A stretch of 64,000 bases of DNA from Euclidia mi (Eukaryota > Arthropoda > Insecta > Lepidoptera > Erebidae), in assembly GCA_944739405.2 (NCBI GenBank), contig OX123186.2, positions 12,360,995-12,424,994 of the forward strand. Direction: 5' to 3'. Positions within the stretch are counted from its first letter, which is position 1. The number at the start of each line of letters is the position of its first letter. Positions 44,414 to 55,700 of the stretch are shown here, one piece after another. The position numbers were made by a program, and so were the translations under genes. The notes under the pieces are model-generated. The model was not told the origin of the DNA. It was given only the letters and a program-made list of their open reading frames with translations, and made no database searches.

Positions 44414-45290
44414 GTGCCAAACAATATGCATGACAAAAAAATTCTGTCTGTATATATATCTGACTGTACTGACCGACAGACAACATATATGGTAAAAAAA
44501 GAACCTAATAATTTTATACAGCCAAAGAAAATGAACTCAGTAGCCATTTATCCTGGTGATAAATTGAAGTCGAGTGAGGACACAAAATCCCTTGTCCAAA
44601 AGATTATTAGCCCTGAGCAAATGAAACTGCATGTATGGGGCCTACACAAAATAAAAAATGGCGTTGTCATAATTAGTACTGAATCTAGAGATGACATTGA
44701 GAAGCTCAAGAAATCAGTGCAGCTCACGAGCTCAGGTCTTAAGATAGATGAGCCTCATAAGCGACGATCGAGGGTGGTGATAATAGGTATGCCCACTTGT
44801 ATGCAAGAAAAGGAAGGTTTTTCCTACCTATACCACCAAAATGTTGCCGAAGTGATCCCGGATTGCAGCCTTGAAACAATCCTTAATAGCATCAAATTAA
44901 GCCATAAGTCAAGCAAGAAGGACGGTGAGACCTGCAACTTTATTATAGAAGTCTCTGTAGTGTTAAGGAAAGCCCTCATCAAATAAGATCGAGTTATACA
45001 AACTGGTCTTCGTGCCCTATTAAAGACTTTACCTTAGTGACTCGGTGTTTCAAGTGTCAGCAATATGGCCATGCAGCCAAGACTTGCCGGGGGACAACAT
45101 ACACCTATGGACATTGTGGCGATCGTGGACATTCTATAAAGGAATGCACGAAAAAACCTGACGAACCAACGTGCGCTACCTGCTTGCAGTACAAAAAGCC
45201 AAGTAAACACAACACAGGCTTTATTAAGTCCGGCGAAAATTATGGCAGAGAGGAGGTATATAAACACCGTTGATTATGGAGATACCTAAA
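44414..45290 (+). pseudogene. R1-type LINE ORF1 (gag-like) with CCHC zinc knuckles, broken
   Basis: The + strand frame reads a basic protein with SVAIYPGDKLKSSEDTK, LHVWGLHKIKNGVVIIST and SRVVIIGMP, typical of the R1/Jockey gag-like ORF1. TAA at 44984-44986 and a frame change near 44997 follow. The next frame has CFKCQQYGHAAKTC, CGDRGHSIKEC and CATCLQYKKPSKH, three zinc-knuckle-like motifs of the C-x2-C-x4-H-x4-C kind for binding the element's RNA. A further shift near 45245 precedes an ending DYGDT at about 45280. Almost nothing of ORF2 remains downstream. The element is a relic. Confidence 0.85.
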
Positions 45291-45294
45291 CTGC

Positions 45295-45835
45295 ATATAC
45301 GCGCTTTAACAAATTTTTCATGCAATTTGGTTGTCATATATAGTTTAATATTAGTACATAACAGAACCTCATTAGAATAGTGACCTACTAACATTATATT
45401 TTAAATGCACCTAGTTTGGATTAAACGCACATGCAAATTATGTAATTATTATAAATAAATGCTAAACACAAACATTACTAACTGACACTGTTCACGATTC
45501 AGCTGACTCGTAGTTTTTATGTTACAATAAGTTTTCTACAAAATGCACAACACGCAATTTTAATAATAAATGCGTCAATGTTATATTATTATGTACATGT
45601 ACCTATTAAATATAAATTCATTTGAATGTTGAGGTATTGTTAAAATACAAAACAAGAATTTGTAAAGGGAGAACTCACTTACTGTGATACAGTTTTCTTA
45701 CTAGTACAGGAGTGGTGTTCTTTATAATTTATGAGTAAACCGCTTAGCCTTAAGTTTGATTTGATATTAAAAAAAAATATTATAATGTATCTGTGTTTTT
45801 TGATAAATAAATTGAAAAATTGAATTCAATTCAAA
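45295..45835. other. No gene recognised
   Basis: AT-rich. Nothing supportable. Confidence 0.45.
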
Positions 45836-45837
45836 AC

Positions 45838-45945
45838 TACCGAGCACAAGAAGCCCAAATTTGGGATCAATGTTCCTTGGGAGCCGTAAAGGTGCACTAA
45901 GAAGAGCTTACCCTTAATGCCCACGGGATCTGGAAAATGGTTAAA
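45838..45945 (-). repeat. Family D repeat, diverged inverted fragment
   Basis: 'aatgttccttgggagccgt', 'ggtgcactaagaag' and 'cccacgggatctgg' are the inverse of the 63310-63375 part of family D. Confidence 0.55.
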
Positions 45946-46000
45946 TGAAAAAAGTGCGGGTGTCGTTGCTGGCGTTCTCTAATTATTAAATAAGTAGGTA

Positions 46001-46237
46001 GCGATGGTAAAATGTGGCGACCAAACTTCTGCTAAGCAGAGGGCCTCGCGTTCAAACCAAGTGCGCATCACTAAGTTTTTTTAAGAAAGGAAAGCGTCAT
46101 CGCATCTTGAAACAGCCTGCATTTCTAAAAGCCTCCCAAAAGTTATGTGAAGTCTGCTAACTCGCACTTAACCAACATGGAGTAAAGGCCTAAGGCGTTT
46201 CTCAATGTGAGGAGAGTCCTCGGTACCAGCCGTAGGA
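46001..46237 (+). repeat. SINE with tRNA-like head and inverted family C body
   Basis: The head has 'gatggtaaaatgtggcga' and B-box-like 'cgcgttcaaaccaa'. The body, 'ttatgtgaagtctgctaac' to 'tctcaatgtgaggagagtcc', is the reverse complement of family C. This suggests family C elements are SINEs whose heads lie on this side. Confidence 0.5.
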
Positions 46238-46264
46238 AATTTTATAAACAGGGCATTACTCGTA

Positions 46265-46277
46265 TATTATTTTCACA
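46265..46277. repeat. Target-site duplication of a SINE, left copy
   Basis: 'tattattttcaca', identical to 46502-46514. Confidence 0.85.
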
Positions 46278-46501
46278 GGGTGCATAGGGTTCCCACCAAG
46301 AACTTAGGGTCCCAAGCCAACCTCACCTGCAAGTGGTGCACCAGCCGATCAACGGACGAGGCTCTGGCAAACAAAATATACCGATAAGCGGCAATAGGCT
46401 CGCCACCTATTACGTGGGATCAAAACTCTGGCGAAAAGTGGGCGTTTAATATGCCTCCCCCTACCCCTTCGGGGAAGCAGGCGTGTGTGTATGTATGTAT
46501 G
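46278..46501 (+). repeat. SINE-like repeat with shared 3' module, copy 2
   Basis: Nearly identical to 34728-34953. Starts 'gggtgcatagggttccca', ends in (TATG)n, and is bounded by a 13-bp duplication. Confidence 0.85.
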
Positions 46502-46514
46502 TATTATTTTCACA
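46502..46514. repeat. Target-site duplication of a SINE, right copy
   Basis: 'tattattttcaca', identical to 46265-46277. Confidence 0.85.
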
Positions 46515-47345
46515 TTTTATTTCATTGCACTTATCTCAAATCAAATTAAAACTAAATATAACAATTCTTTAATTACGAGAGAAGCCAAAGAAAAGGAAAT
46601 CCTCTAACAAACACATGCGATCATAATTCAGATCAAGTAAAACCTTCTCAGCAGGCACAAAGTGCACTGCTAATAGAAAGTGAAGGCAGTTTTTTTTGTG
46701 CATATGTAACTAAATGAAGACCTGAGGGATACTAGACCACTTATTTTCTCCGGCAACATAAAATTATTTCTTATATCTATACTTTACCAGCCACTCTCCA
46801 AATTACATTTAATTATCTGAACTCAGTTGTCGCAGTGATTTTGCTGAATAACCACAGAATTCTATCAGTAGTAGTACTTTAAAGACGTCTGGAAAGTTTC
46901 ATATGAGTTCATTCACCTAAGCACCACAAAGAACTGTTGTTTTATATTCAAAGGGTTACTCTTATTGTAAGCTGTGATTGCAATAGTTGTGACTTGAGTA
47001 TGAAACCCCGGTTTTGGAAACCTTAGTGCCACTTTTGGTATTCGCATTATTTTTATGGTTTCTGACTTCATAGTGGTATGTTAACGACGTTAATCGGTAT
47101 ACATCACGGTAAAGTGTAAATCACAATGAAACCTTATACACTTGGTTGCGTTTGAGTAAGTCCAGTAAGATAATTTGGATTCACAATAATCACAATGAAT
47201 CCTAAGAGGCCAGTTCGGCACGGAATATTACGCGAATAAAACCAGAAGAATACAACATTACCAAATTCCAGTTTAATTTCTTTATTTTGCTACTAAATGC
47301 CCAAGACTGTCGACCTCCGAAACAGTTACTATTATTATATATTAC
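46515..47345. other. No gene recognised
   Basis: AT-rich. Nothing supportable. Confidence 0.45.
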
Positions 47346-47350
47346 CGTAT

Positions 47351-47575
47351 TATCATCATCATCGTCCTAGCGTTATACCAGATACATCCAAGACCTCTCT
47401 CCTTGGGGCCCAGGGGCCGCTTTCTATTCTAACAAGATTTGACAGAATGTCAGCCTTTCCACAGAGCTACTGCTGACTGACTTCCACAACCAAAGGGATA
47501 ACCATATTCCATGGTTTAGGCCATTATCGGTTTATTTGAAGGTACTAACTCCCCTTAACGACAATCAAGTCAGTA
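47351..47575 (-). repeat. Interspersed repeat, family A, inverted copy
   Basis: 'cagcctttccacagagcta', 'ccatattccatggtttagg' and 'actaactccccttaacgac' match the inverted copy at 28538. Confidence 0.6.
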
Positions 47576-47579
47576 TCGA

Positions 47580-48264
47580 CCTCTACGCGTGTTAGTCGCA
47601 ATTCAAACCTAAGAAGCGATATTGATTACATACACCCGTAAACAAAACGTTTTCCCTTACGGTGCTATCTTGAAGTATGACAATCAAGTGGTTAAATAAA
47701 CAAAACATTAATCAAATCTAACAAATAGCCCGGATATTTGTTTACGTGCAAAACAACGGTTTATCATCTCTGGGAGTGTAAAAGTAAATTGAAGGGAATG
47801 TTTTATGTGTACTGACAGTGTTGCTGGTAGATAAGTATTTCTTGACTTGATGGCCCGAGGCATAAGTTTGTCTGCGAATATTTTTTTAGGCTTTTTATTA
47901 TTTTGTCCTTGTTAAGAGATCTGTTGGCCCACTTGACTGCGTGATAGCTAAACTTATTATAAAATAAAGTCCCCTGTTCACTCTGTCTGTTTTTATGAAC
48001 GCAGTTAATTCAAAGACTAGCGAACGGAATATTTCACGGATTTCAACAAGACATACCTATATGTATAATTTGCATAAATTGTGGCGGTGCAGCCATGAAA
48101 GCCAGTATACTATAAGTATGTTTTTATAATGTATGTTGTTTACAATATATATTTCTAAGAACCTATAGCATTATGAAAGCAATGAAGGACATTAGGAAAT
48201 GAAGGTTATTGCGCCTCCGGTGCTCTCACTTTCCGAATTCAAATAATGCGCTTTTGGGGTAAAA
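47580..48264. other. No gene recognised
   Basis: AT-rich. Nothing supportable. Confidence 0.4.
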
Positions 48265-48269
48265 CTGTA

Positions 48270-48335
48270 GTATGTAGTGGTTGGTCTAATGGTTAGTTAC
48301 CCTGACTGCCAAGCTGGAGGATTCGATTAAAGAAG
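48270..48335 (+). repeat. tRNA-like SINE head
   Basis: 'tggttggtctaatggttag' (A box) and 'ctggaggattcgatta' (B box) resemble a Pol III promoter. The remainder of the SINE is not clear. Confidence 0.45.
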
Positions 48336-48469
48336 AAAATGTATGTTTGATGAGGATGTACTTTTTGCTGCGTCTAGGTGTAAGTTACCTATTTTTATTA
48401 AGTACTAGACTCGCCCGCGGTGCCGCCCGCGTAAGAATATTTTATCTCCTTAGTGAGCGAATTGCCAAA

Positions 48470-48739
48470 AATACATAATTATACATACATAATCTCCCGC
48501 CTATATCCCGGAAGAGGTAGGCAGAGGTATATTGCTACACCCACTTTTCGCCAGATTTATTTTAGTCCCTCGTCATAGGGGCGAGCCTATTGCCGTATCG
48601 GGCACATTACCAGACTCTGCGTTGCCACTGAGAATTTCTTAACGGAAAAACCCAATAACACTTTGCCCGACCTGGGGATCGAACCCGAGACTTCCCAATC
48701 CCACGCGCACATCTATGCCGCGAGACCAACGAGGCAGTC
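48470..48739 (-). repeat. tRNA-headed SINE with 3' module, inverted
   Basis: On the minus strand: A box 'ttggtctcgcggcatag', B box 'gggttcgatccccaggtc', then 'gttattgggtttttccg', 'aataggctcgcccctatg' and the 3' module with a (TATG)-like tail. Confidence 0.8.
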
Positions 48740-48744
48740 GGGAA

Positions 48745-49235
48745 CTACATGCACATACATTTAGCTTCTTGTGTCCAATAGGCTTTGTTTTTCTATAAGT
48801 CAGTAACGCAAATACGTGTAGATATAACCATGCTTCTTAGTAAACTGGTTACCATTATATAGACTCTTCTAAGTTGAGAACAGTTAACCGCGTGTGAGAT
48901 TTCGTACAATATCTTACAATACAAAAAAAAGTTCTTCAATTCATTTCTCATTAAGGCAAATAAAAACAAATTGCTCTTTCACACAACCCATAGTTTCACT
49001 GACTCGTTATATCGGCAATACTGCAAATCACTCGCTAGAAATAACAGTTATATAATAATAATAATAAATAATAAGTTTATTTTCTCAAAAATTGCACAAA
49101 ACACCTACAGCTGAACAAAGAGAAAGCTGAACAAAAAGATTGAACTTTTGTTATGGGTACCAGGTCTCTCAGAAATTGTAAGTAGTTTAGTTGATTACAG
49201 ATTAAGAACATGTGGTTATTACACAACGATCAAAA
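48745..49235. other. No gene recognised
   Basis: AT-rich with a short ATA run at 49053-49070. Nothing supportable. Confidence 0.45.
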
Positions 49236-49239
49236 GTAC

Positions 49240-49309
49240 ATGTGTGTGTGTGTGTGTGTGTATGTGTGTGCGTGTGCGTGTGCGTGTGCGTGTGCGTGTG
49301 CGTGTGCGT

Positions 49310-49376
<67 letters not shown>

Positions 49377-49399
49377 CGTGTGTGTGTGTGTGTGTGCGC
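49240..49399. repeat. Compound GT microsatellite
   Basis: (TG)n, then about nine units of TGTGCG, then (TG)n, a CGCGCGCG run and (TG)n again. The open frames on both strands here are artefacts. Confidence 0.95.
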
Positions 49400-49439
49400 G
49401 GAAAAGTGTTATACACATACAACACACATATATATATAT

Positions 49440-49925
49440 CTATATTATAAGATTGATACCTTAATTAAATTTTCTGTTTCACCATAGTTAAGTGTTAAAA
49501 GCAACTCATGTATTTTTATTTCAAGTTCAGTTCGCTCAAATATTTATTAATTTGATGTAATATGGCATAAAGAGGTCAACAGAACCGACTTATTAGAATA
49601 ATCTTATTGTATTGGTCCAATAATATTCATCATCATTAATTTATTTAAAAAATAGAGTTTCTAACGGCTGCGAGTCATAAAATTTCGGTTCGAGTTTACC
49701 AACGCCCAAGGAACCGCACACACACTTGACCTTATCTGCTTAAAATCATGTATTTAAAAGAATACACGAGGATCAAATAATATTTTTGCATCTAATAGAA
49801 AAGTGGATTATTCTATAAGCTTATATAAAATTACTACCTGACCTGGCAAGCTTATTTTGCCATACTCGTAGATAATTGGGATTCGTTGATGTTAAATCAT
49901 AAAAACACTGAGAAAACAAGTACTT
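49440..49925. other. No gene recognised
   Basis: AT-rich. Nothing supportable. Confidence 0.45.
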
Positions 49926-49929
49926 CATC

Positions 49930-50059
49930 AACAGCCCTATGTACTGTCCCACTGCTGGGCACGGGCCTCTTCTCACTATGAGAAAGGTAAGGCCATAGTC
50001 CACCACGCTGGCCAAGTTCGGGTTGGCAGACTTCACATGTCTTTCAAGAACATTATGGA
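49930..50059 (+). repeat. Family C repeat, cut by the BEL provirus
   Basis: 'tgtcccactgctgggcacgg' through 'ttcaagaacattatgga' ends exactly at the 5' LTR. The expected continuation seen at 27750 ('gaactctcagacatgcagg') is not found after the 3' LTR. Confidence 0.8.
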
Positions 50060-50258
50060 TGTACAAGCTACGCTGTACATTGACCCTTGCACATGCGTCA
50101 CACTTTTACATTCATGTTATGTCAGCAAATCATTTATTATACTTCAATCATAAAATAGCATTTACATTTTAGTAGCATTAAACCTTTGAATCAAGTACTT
50201 GTCTACTCATTTAACATTTTAGCAATTTAGCATTTATTGTTGGGATTCCATCCCAATA
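50060..50258 (+). repeat. 5' LTR of the BEL/Pao element
   Basis: Starts 'tgtacaagctacgctgtac' and ends near 'tgggattccatcccaata'; both termini hold short palindromes. It differs from the 3' LTR at about four positions. 'tgg' at 50261 could start the primer-binding site. Confidence 0.85.
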
Positions 50259-50557
50259 TATGGTCCTACGAGCTACCGTGCGGGACCTCGCGAGTTTTTA
50301 AAGTCCTCCATCCGGAAGGAGTCGACTAGTGTTAGCTTACACCGAAACTTGTGAGAGCGCGCGGGCACCGAACTAGCACTGTGAGGACAACAGTTCTCAA
50401 CGAAGCAATAATCAAGACGTCAGCAGCAAGCCTTTGCCGTCAGCAAGAAGCCAGCATCAGCAGCTGTCCTGGCATAGCAGCAGAATCGTAAGCTACGGGG
50501 AATTGAAGTAAGATCTTTCCTTTTTACTTGTCATAAGCAAATATATCAGTTAGCATT

Positions 50558-52690
50558 ATGGAGACTCTTTACGATTCCCAAGTTGAGATTAGCGATGCGA
50601 TGAAAAAATTACAGATTAACCTGAAAAAGGATAGTGTGGATAGGAAGTCGGAAGATTATTTCAAACGTCGTTTGGAATTAATCGATGGCTATTGGGTAGA
50701 ATATGAGAACAACCATAAGCATATCTGTGCGTATGGGAACAAGGAGCATAATTATTTTAAGAATAATGAGCATGAGAAAACTAGCGAACTTTATAATAGC
50801 ATTAAGGCGTTAATTACTGAGCAAAGCATAACATTAGCAGCAAAAAAGGTTCCTCTATCCCAAAATATCAATATATCACCAACTAAACGTTATCAAGCTG
50901 AAGAGCATGATCAGGAGAAGGCAGGCCCAAGCCCAAGACAAGTGATGGTGTCACGCGAGTCCACCAGCAAGCTTGATGACATGTTACGAAAACAAGCAGC
51001 GAACACAAAGGCTTTGAAAAGAGCCATGAGTAACATCACGCTGGAATCCATCGATGAAAAATGGGAGCTGGAAGACGCTCTGAAAACGTTGAATTCGAAA
51101 TGGAAACAGGTCGATGGACTTCACTGGGAGATCGATGGGGAAATGTGCGGTGTAGATGAAAGATATGACCTGATCTACAATGAAAATGAAAAGGCATATA
51201 TGTGCATGAAAAGAGCTATTAGCAAGAAGCTCTGGTCAACGTCGCACAGAGAACAGAGTACTCCGCAGATGGATATCCCAGTATTTACAGGCAAATATCA
51301 GCAGTGGTACTCATTCAAGGATTTATTCAATGAGACCATACATAGCAATGTTGCCCTATCAAATGCAAAAAAGATGCAATTTCTGAAAGGGAAGTTACGT
51401 GGCGAAGCAGAAAAAATCATACAGCATCTTCCGATAAGCTCGAAAAACTATAACACTTGTTGGGAGCTTTTGAATCACCGCTACAACAATAAAAAGCTTA
51501 TTTTTACATCCATTATCAATACTTTGTTAGGATTACCTAGCATGCAACAACAATCATCAATTCAAATCAAGAACCTTCATGATGTAACCCTCGAAAGCAT
51601 TCACGCCATTAGGAATCTAGGTGTTGACGTCACTACGTGGGATCTTCTTTTGGTGCATTTACTGGCGCAAAAATTGGATGGAGAAACATACGGGGACTAT
51701 GTGCAGTCTTTGAAGAACGCCAGGGAGCTACCCATATTACAGGAATTTCTCGATTTCATAGAAATGAAATTCACGAGTTTAGAGTCGTCGCGTAGGAAAC
51801 AGGAAAATTCTACACAAAAAACGACCCCTAACATCAAGCAAATAGGTATGAAAGCCCACAACAGCTACGATAATCAGCATAGCAACAACAATAGCAGATC
51901 ATTCTCGAAATTATTGCACGTGTCTTCAACAGTCAAGTGCCTATTCTGCGGTCAACAACACGGCCTATATCATTGTAACAAATTTTTAAACATGACTAAT
52001 GAGAGCAAGTTAAAAACAATTGCGAAATTAAACGTGTGCAAAAATTGCTTATTCGACCACAATGGACAACAATGCATCTCGACAAAACGATGTCGCAAAT
52101 GCGATGGGATGCACAATTCAATATTGCATGATGCGTTTTCTAAAACGAGGTCGTTACCGGCTAGCAACGCCGTTAAGACCGACTTGAACGCTAATGAGGA
52201 AAATGCAAGCATGCCAAAATCAGCTCAAGTATCTGTGAATGCAATGAAATCTGAAGTTATGTTAGCCACGACGCTTATCAAGGTTGAAGCCGTGGACGGA
52301 ACATATCAGATTTTGAGAGCTATGATTGATCCAGGTTCACAGGTATCGATTATCAAGGAATGTGCAGTAAAGAAATTAGGTTTACAAAAATCTCGATGCA
52401 ACGGTGTTGTGGTAGGTGTCGGCGAACAGCAAAACAAATGTAAGGGAAAGCTTACCATTCACTGCTCATCGACATGCAACAACTTTTCGTTTAGTACGGA
52501 TGTTATCGTCATGGAAAGTTTACTTGGCAACTTACCTACGAAGTCATTTGTTCGACCTAACTGGTCACATGTCGAAAATTTGAAGCTTGCCGATCCCGAG
52601 TACTACAATAGCAATCCAATAGACTTATTGCTCAGCGCTGATGTCTACGGTATTATACTACTATCAGGATTGATAAAGGGAGAGAATTAG
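50558..52690 (+). CDS. BEL/Pao gag and aspartic protease frame
   Basis: A 710-codon open frame. Residues about 235-400 carry the PVFTGKYQQWYSFKDLF type start of the gag region common to BEL elements. Zinc-knuckle-like Cys/His clusters lie at about 455-525 (CLFCGQQHGLYHC, then KRCRKCDGMH). An aspartic protease active site, MIDPGSQVSII, is at about 588-598. Gag packages the RNA and the protease processes the polyprotein. The frame stops at 52688-52690 just after the protease. In many BEL elements it would read on into the polymerase. The polymerase frame here is shifted by +1 and overlaps only 52677-52690. The N-terminus is chosen at the first ATG after the leader. Confidence 0.88.
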   Translation: METLYDSQVEISDAMKKLQINLKKDSVDRKSEDYFKRRLELIDGYWVEYENNHKHICAYGNKEHNYFKNNEHEKTSELYNSIKALITEQSITLAAKKVPLSQNINISPTKRYQAEEHDQEKAGPSPRQVMVSRESTSKLDDMLRKQAANTKALKRAMSNITLESIDEKWELEDALKTLNSKWKQVDGLHWEIDGEMCGVDERYDLIYNENEKAYMCMKRAISKKLWSTSHREQSTPQMDIPVFTGKYQQWYSFKDLFNETIHSNVALSNAKKMQFLKGKLRGEAEKIIQHLPISSKNYNTCWELLNHRYNNKKLIFTSIINTLLGLPSMQQQSSIQIKNLHDVTLESIHAIRNLGVDVTTWDLLLVHLLAQKLDGETYGDYVQSLKNARELPILQEFLDFIEMKFTSLESSRRKQENSTQKTTPNIKQIGMKAHNSYDNQHSNNNSRSFSKLLHVSSTVKCLFCGQQHGLYHCNKFLNMTNESKLKTIAKLNVCKNCLFDHNGQQCISTKRCRKCDGMHNSILHDAFSKTRSLPASNAVKTDLNANEENASMPKSAQVSVNAMKSEVMLATTLIKVEAVDGTYQILRAMIDPGSQVSIIKECAVKKLGLQKSRCNGVVVGVGEQQNKCKGKLTIHCSSTCNNFSFSTDVIVMESLLGNLPTKSFVRPNWSHVENLKLADPEYYNSNPIDLLLSADVYGIILLSGLIKGEN

Positions 52691-52727
52691 GGATTTTATT
52701 TATGGGATTATATGCGGTGGAGGAGAG

Positions 52728-55700
52728 ATGACGTCATACCGATGTAATGTCGTCTTGAACAATATTGAAGACATTCAGCGCTTCTGGGAGATAGAAGACA
52801 TTACCGAGGATTCAAACATGTCATCTGAAGATCAAGAATGTGTTGAGTATTATTTAGCAACCACGAAACGACGTGCCGATGGTTGGTATGAAGTGAGACT
52901 GCCTCTCAAATCAAACATCAACGAGAAGTTAGGATCGTCTAAGGGATTGGCAATAGCACAGCTTCAAAGTTTGGAAAGGAAATTTACAAAACAACCCGAA
53001 TTAGAAGAGCAGTATAAATCATTTATGCGTGAATATCTAGCTTTAGGTCATATGGTTCACAATCAAAACAATAACAATGAAACAAGATCCTGTTACCTAC
53101 CGCACCACGCCGTACAACGCGCCGAGTCAGCGACAACGAAACTTCGTATTGTATTCAATGCGTCTGCCAGAACGTCTAGCGGGTACAGTATCAATGACCT
53201 AATGTTTAAGGGACCTAATTTGCAACAAGATCTGCTGGAACTAATTATCAAATGGCGTCAATATCGCTATGCATTTACAGCAGATATTGAAAAAATGTAT
53301 AGACAAATTATGGTCAACGAAACAGATCAGCAGTATCAACAGATTGTGTGGCGAGACTCTCCAAATGAACCCATTAAATCATATAAGCTAGCTTGCGTCA
53401 CATATGGATCGCGGCCAGCACCTTTTCTGGCACTAATGACCTTGCGACAGTTAGCAATAGATGAAAAACATCACTATCCGCAAGCCTCCAAGGCCTTGAC
53501 CGAATCCTTCTTCGTAGATGACTATATAGATGGCTCTCATTGTATTCCAAGCGGTAAATTACTTATATCTGATTTAATTAAGCTATTACAATCAGCTGGG
53601 TTCAATTTAAGGAAATGGTCGGTGAATCATCCAGAACTGCTAATGTCGGTCAAACATAACATAAGCCATGACCATGGTAACGTTAATTTCATTTTTAAAA
53701 CCGAAAATACATCGAAAACCCTTGGTTTGTGTTGGAATTCTGTAAACGATGAATTCCATTTTAAATATCAATTGGAAAAGCAACATCCGAAGCTCACAAA
53801 AAGGATACTTTTGGGTGAGATATCAAGATTGTTTGATCCTTTGGGATGGCTAACGCCGGTATCAACCAAACTCAAACTACTATTCCAGAAATTATGGTTA
53901 GATAATTTAAGCTGGGATCAAGAAGTACCAAACAACATCAGCCAGGAATGGAACACGGTACGAACAAACATGCCACACATTAACCAATGCACTATACCGC
54001 GGTGGATCGGTTATCAACCTAATGATGTCATCGAATTGCACGGCTACTGCGACGCTTCGACAAAAGCGTACGCTGCAGTTATTTACGCGCGTATCAAAAG
54101 ACAAAATGAAACATCCGTAATTTTACTTGTTGCCAAATCTCGGTTAGTACCGATTGCGAAATCAATATCTCTGCCGAGATTGGAATTATCAGGTGCATAT
54201 TTGCTAAGCAGGGTTATGAAGAAAGCCATCAGCTGTTTAGGCGAACATGAGATACGCGTGTTTGGTTGGTCAGATTCCATGGTTGTCTTGGGATGGCTGC
54301 AAGGCGATCCAGGACGCTGGAAACCGTTCGTAGCAAATAGAACTAGAAGCATTACTGAGATCATAAAACCGAGCTGCTGGTTGTATATAAAATCAGCAGA
54401 TAATCCAGCAGATGCAGCAAGTAGAGGCATCATGGCCTCTGAATTAAAGAATCATCCCTTGTGGTGGAACGGACCTAAATCGCTGAATTCGTTCGATGTG
54501 AGGTTGGCGTTATCAAAGCAAACGGGTTTCACTACAGATCAAGAATTGAAAGTGAAATGCAGTCAAGGTCAACAATCAGCCGCTATCACTCAGAAGCCTG
54601 ATACCGAGAGCATTATCATGAAGCTGCTAGAAAAGTACAGTTCCTTAACGAAAGTCACCAAGATTATAGCATGGTTATTACGAACAATAAAAACAATACG
54701 ATTCACGAAGAATGCAGCGTCGGCGAAACACAGGACATTGCCTTCATATATCACCTTACGTAAATTACATAACGCCAAGTTGTTATTCATTAAACATATA
54801 CAAAGAACTATGTTTTATAATGACTACGAACATCTTAAAAGGCATGGTAAATTATACAGCAAGAGTAATTTACTAAAATTATATCCATTTATCGATCGAG
54901 AGGGTGTCATACGTGTAGATGGACTTTTGGGTAAAGCAACTATGTGCATGGAGATGAAACACCCAGCCATTATACCACATAGCAGCCGTTTAACAACCCT
55001 AATCATAGACCAAGCGCATCAATTAACCTACCACGGAGGACCTCGCTTAACTTTAGCAAACATCAGGCAGAAATATTGGATAGTCGGTGGTAACAATGCG
55101 GTGAAAAAGATGATTCGAAATTGCATAATATGCAGAAAACATACACCTAAATTGCAGCAACAGTTAATGTCGGATTTACCAGAAGCAAGGAGCAATCCTG
55201 CTCCGCCATTTTACCACACCGGTGTAGATTACACAGGATACGTGGAAGTGAAAAGCAACAAAGGACGTGGCGTAAGGACAACAAAGGGCTACATCGCGTT
55301 ATTTGTATGCATGGTGACCAGAGCTATACATTTAGAACTGGTGTCGGACTTGAGCAGTTCAGCGTTTCTAGCCGCGCTACGTCGGATGGCAGCAAGACGG
55401 GGAGCTCCGCGTCATATATACAGTGACAACGGAACTAACTTCGTAGGGGCTAACCGGATATTACAGGAACAGTTTCTAGATTTACAACGTATGTTTGACG
55501 ACAAGGTATTCACGGAGTTGACAGACCTTAACATACAACGGCACTTTAATGCACCATCGTGGCCAAGCGCCGGCGGGTTGTGGGAAAGAGCCGTAAGAAG
55601 CTTGAAACATCACCTCAGAAGAGTAGTTGGCGAGCAAAAGCTTACTTTTGAGGAATACGCCACAATCTTAGCACAAGTGGAGTCATGCTTAAACTCCAGA

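Noticed and set aside
49148..49487. Several open frames on both strands with Cys-Val or Arg-Thr repeats
   Set aside because: They are translations of the GT microsatellite and have no other features.
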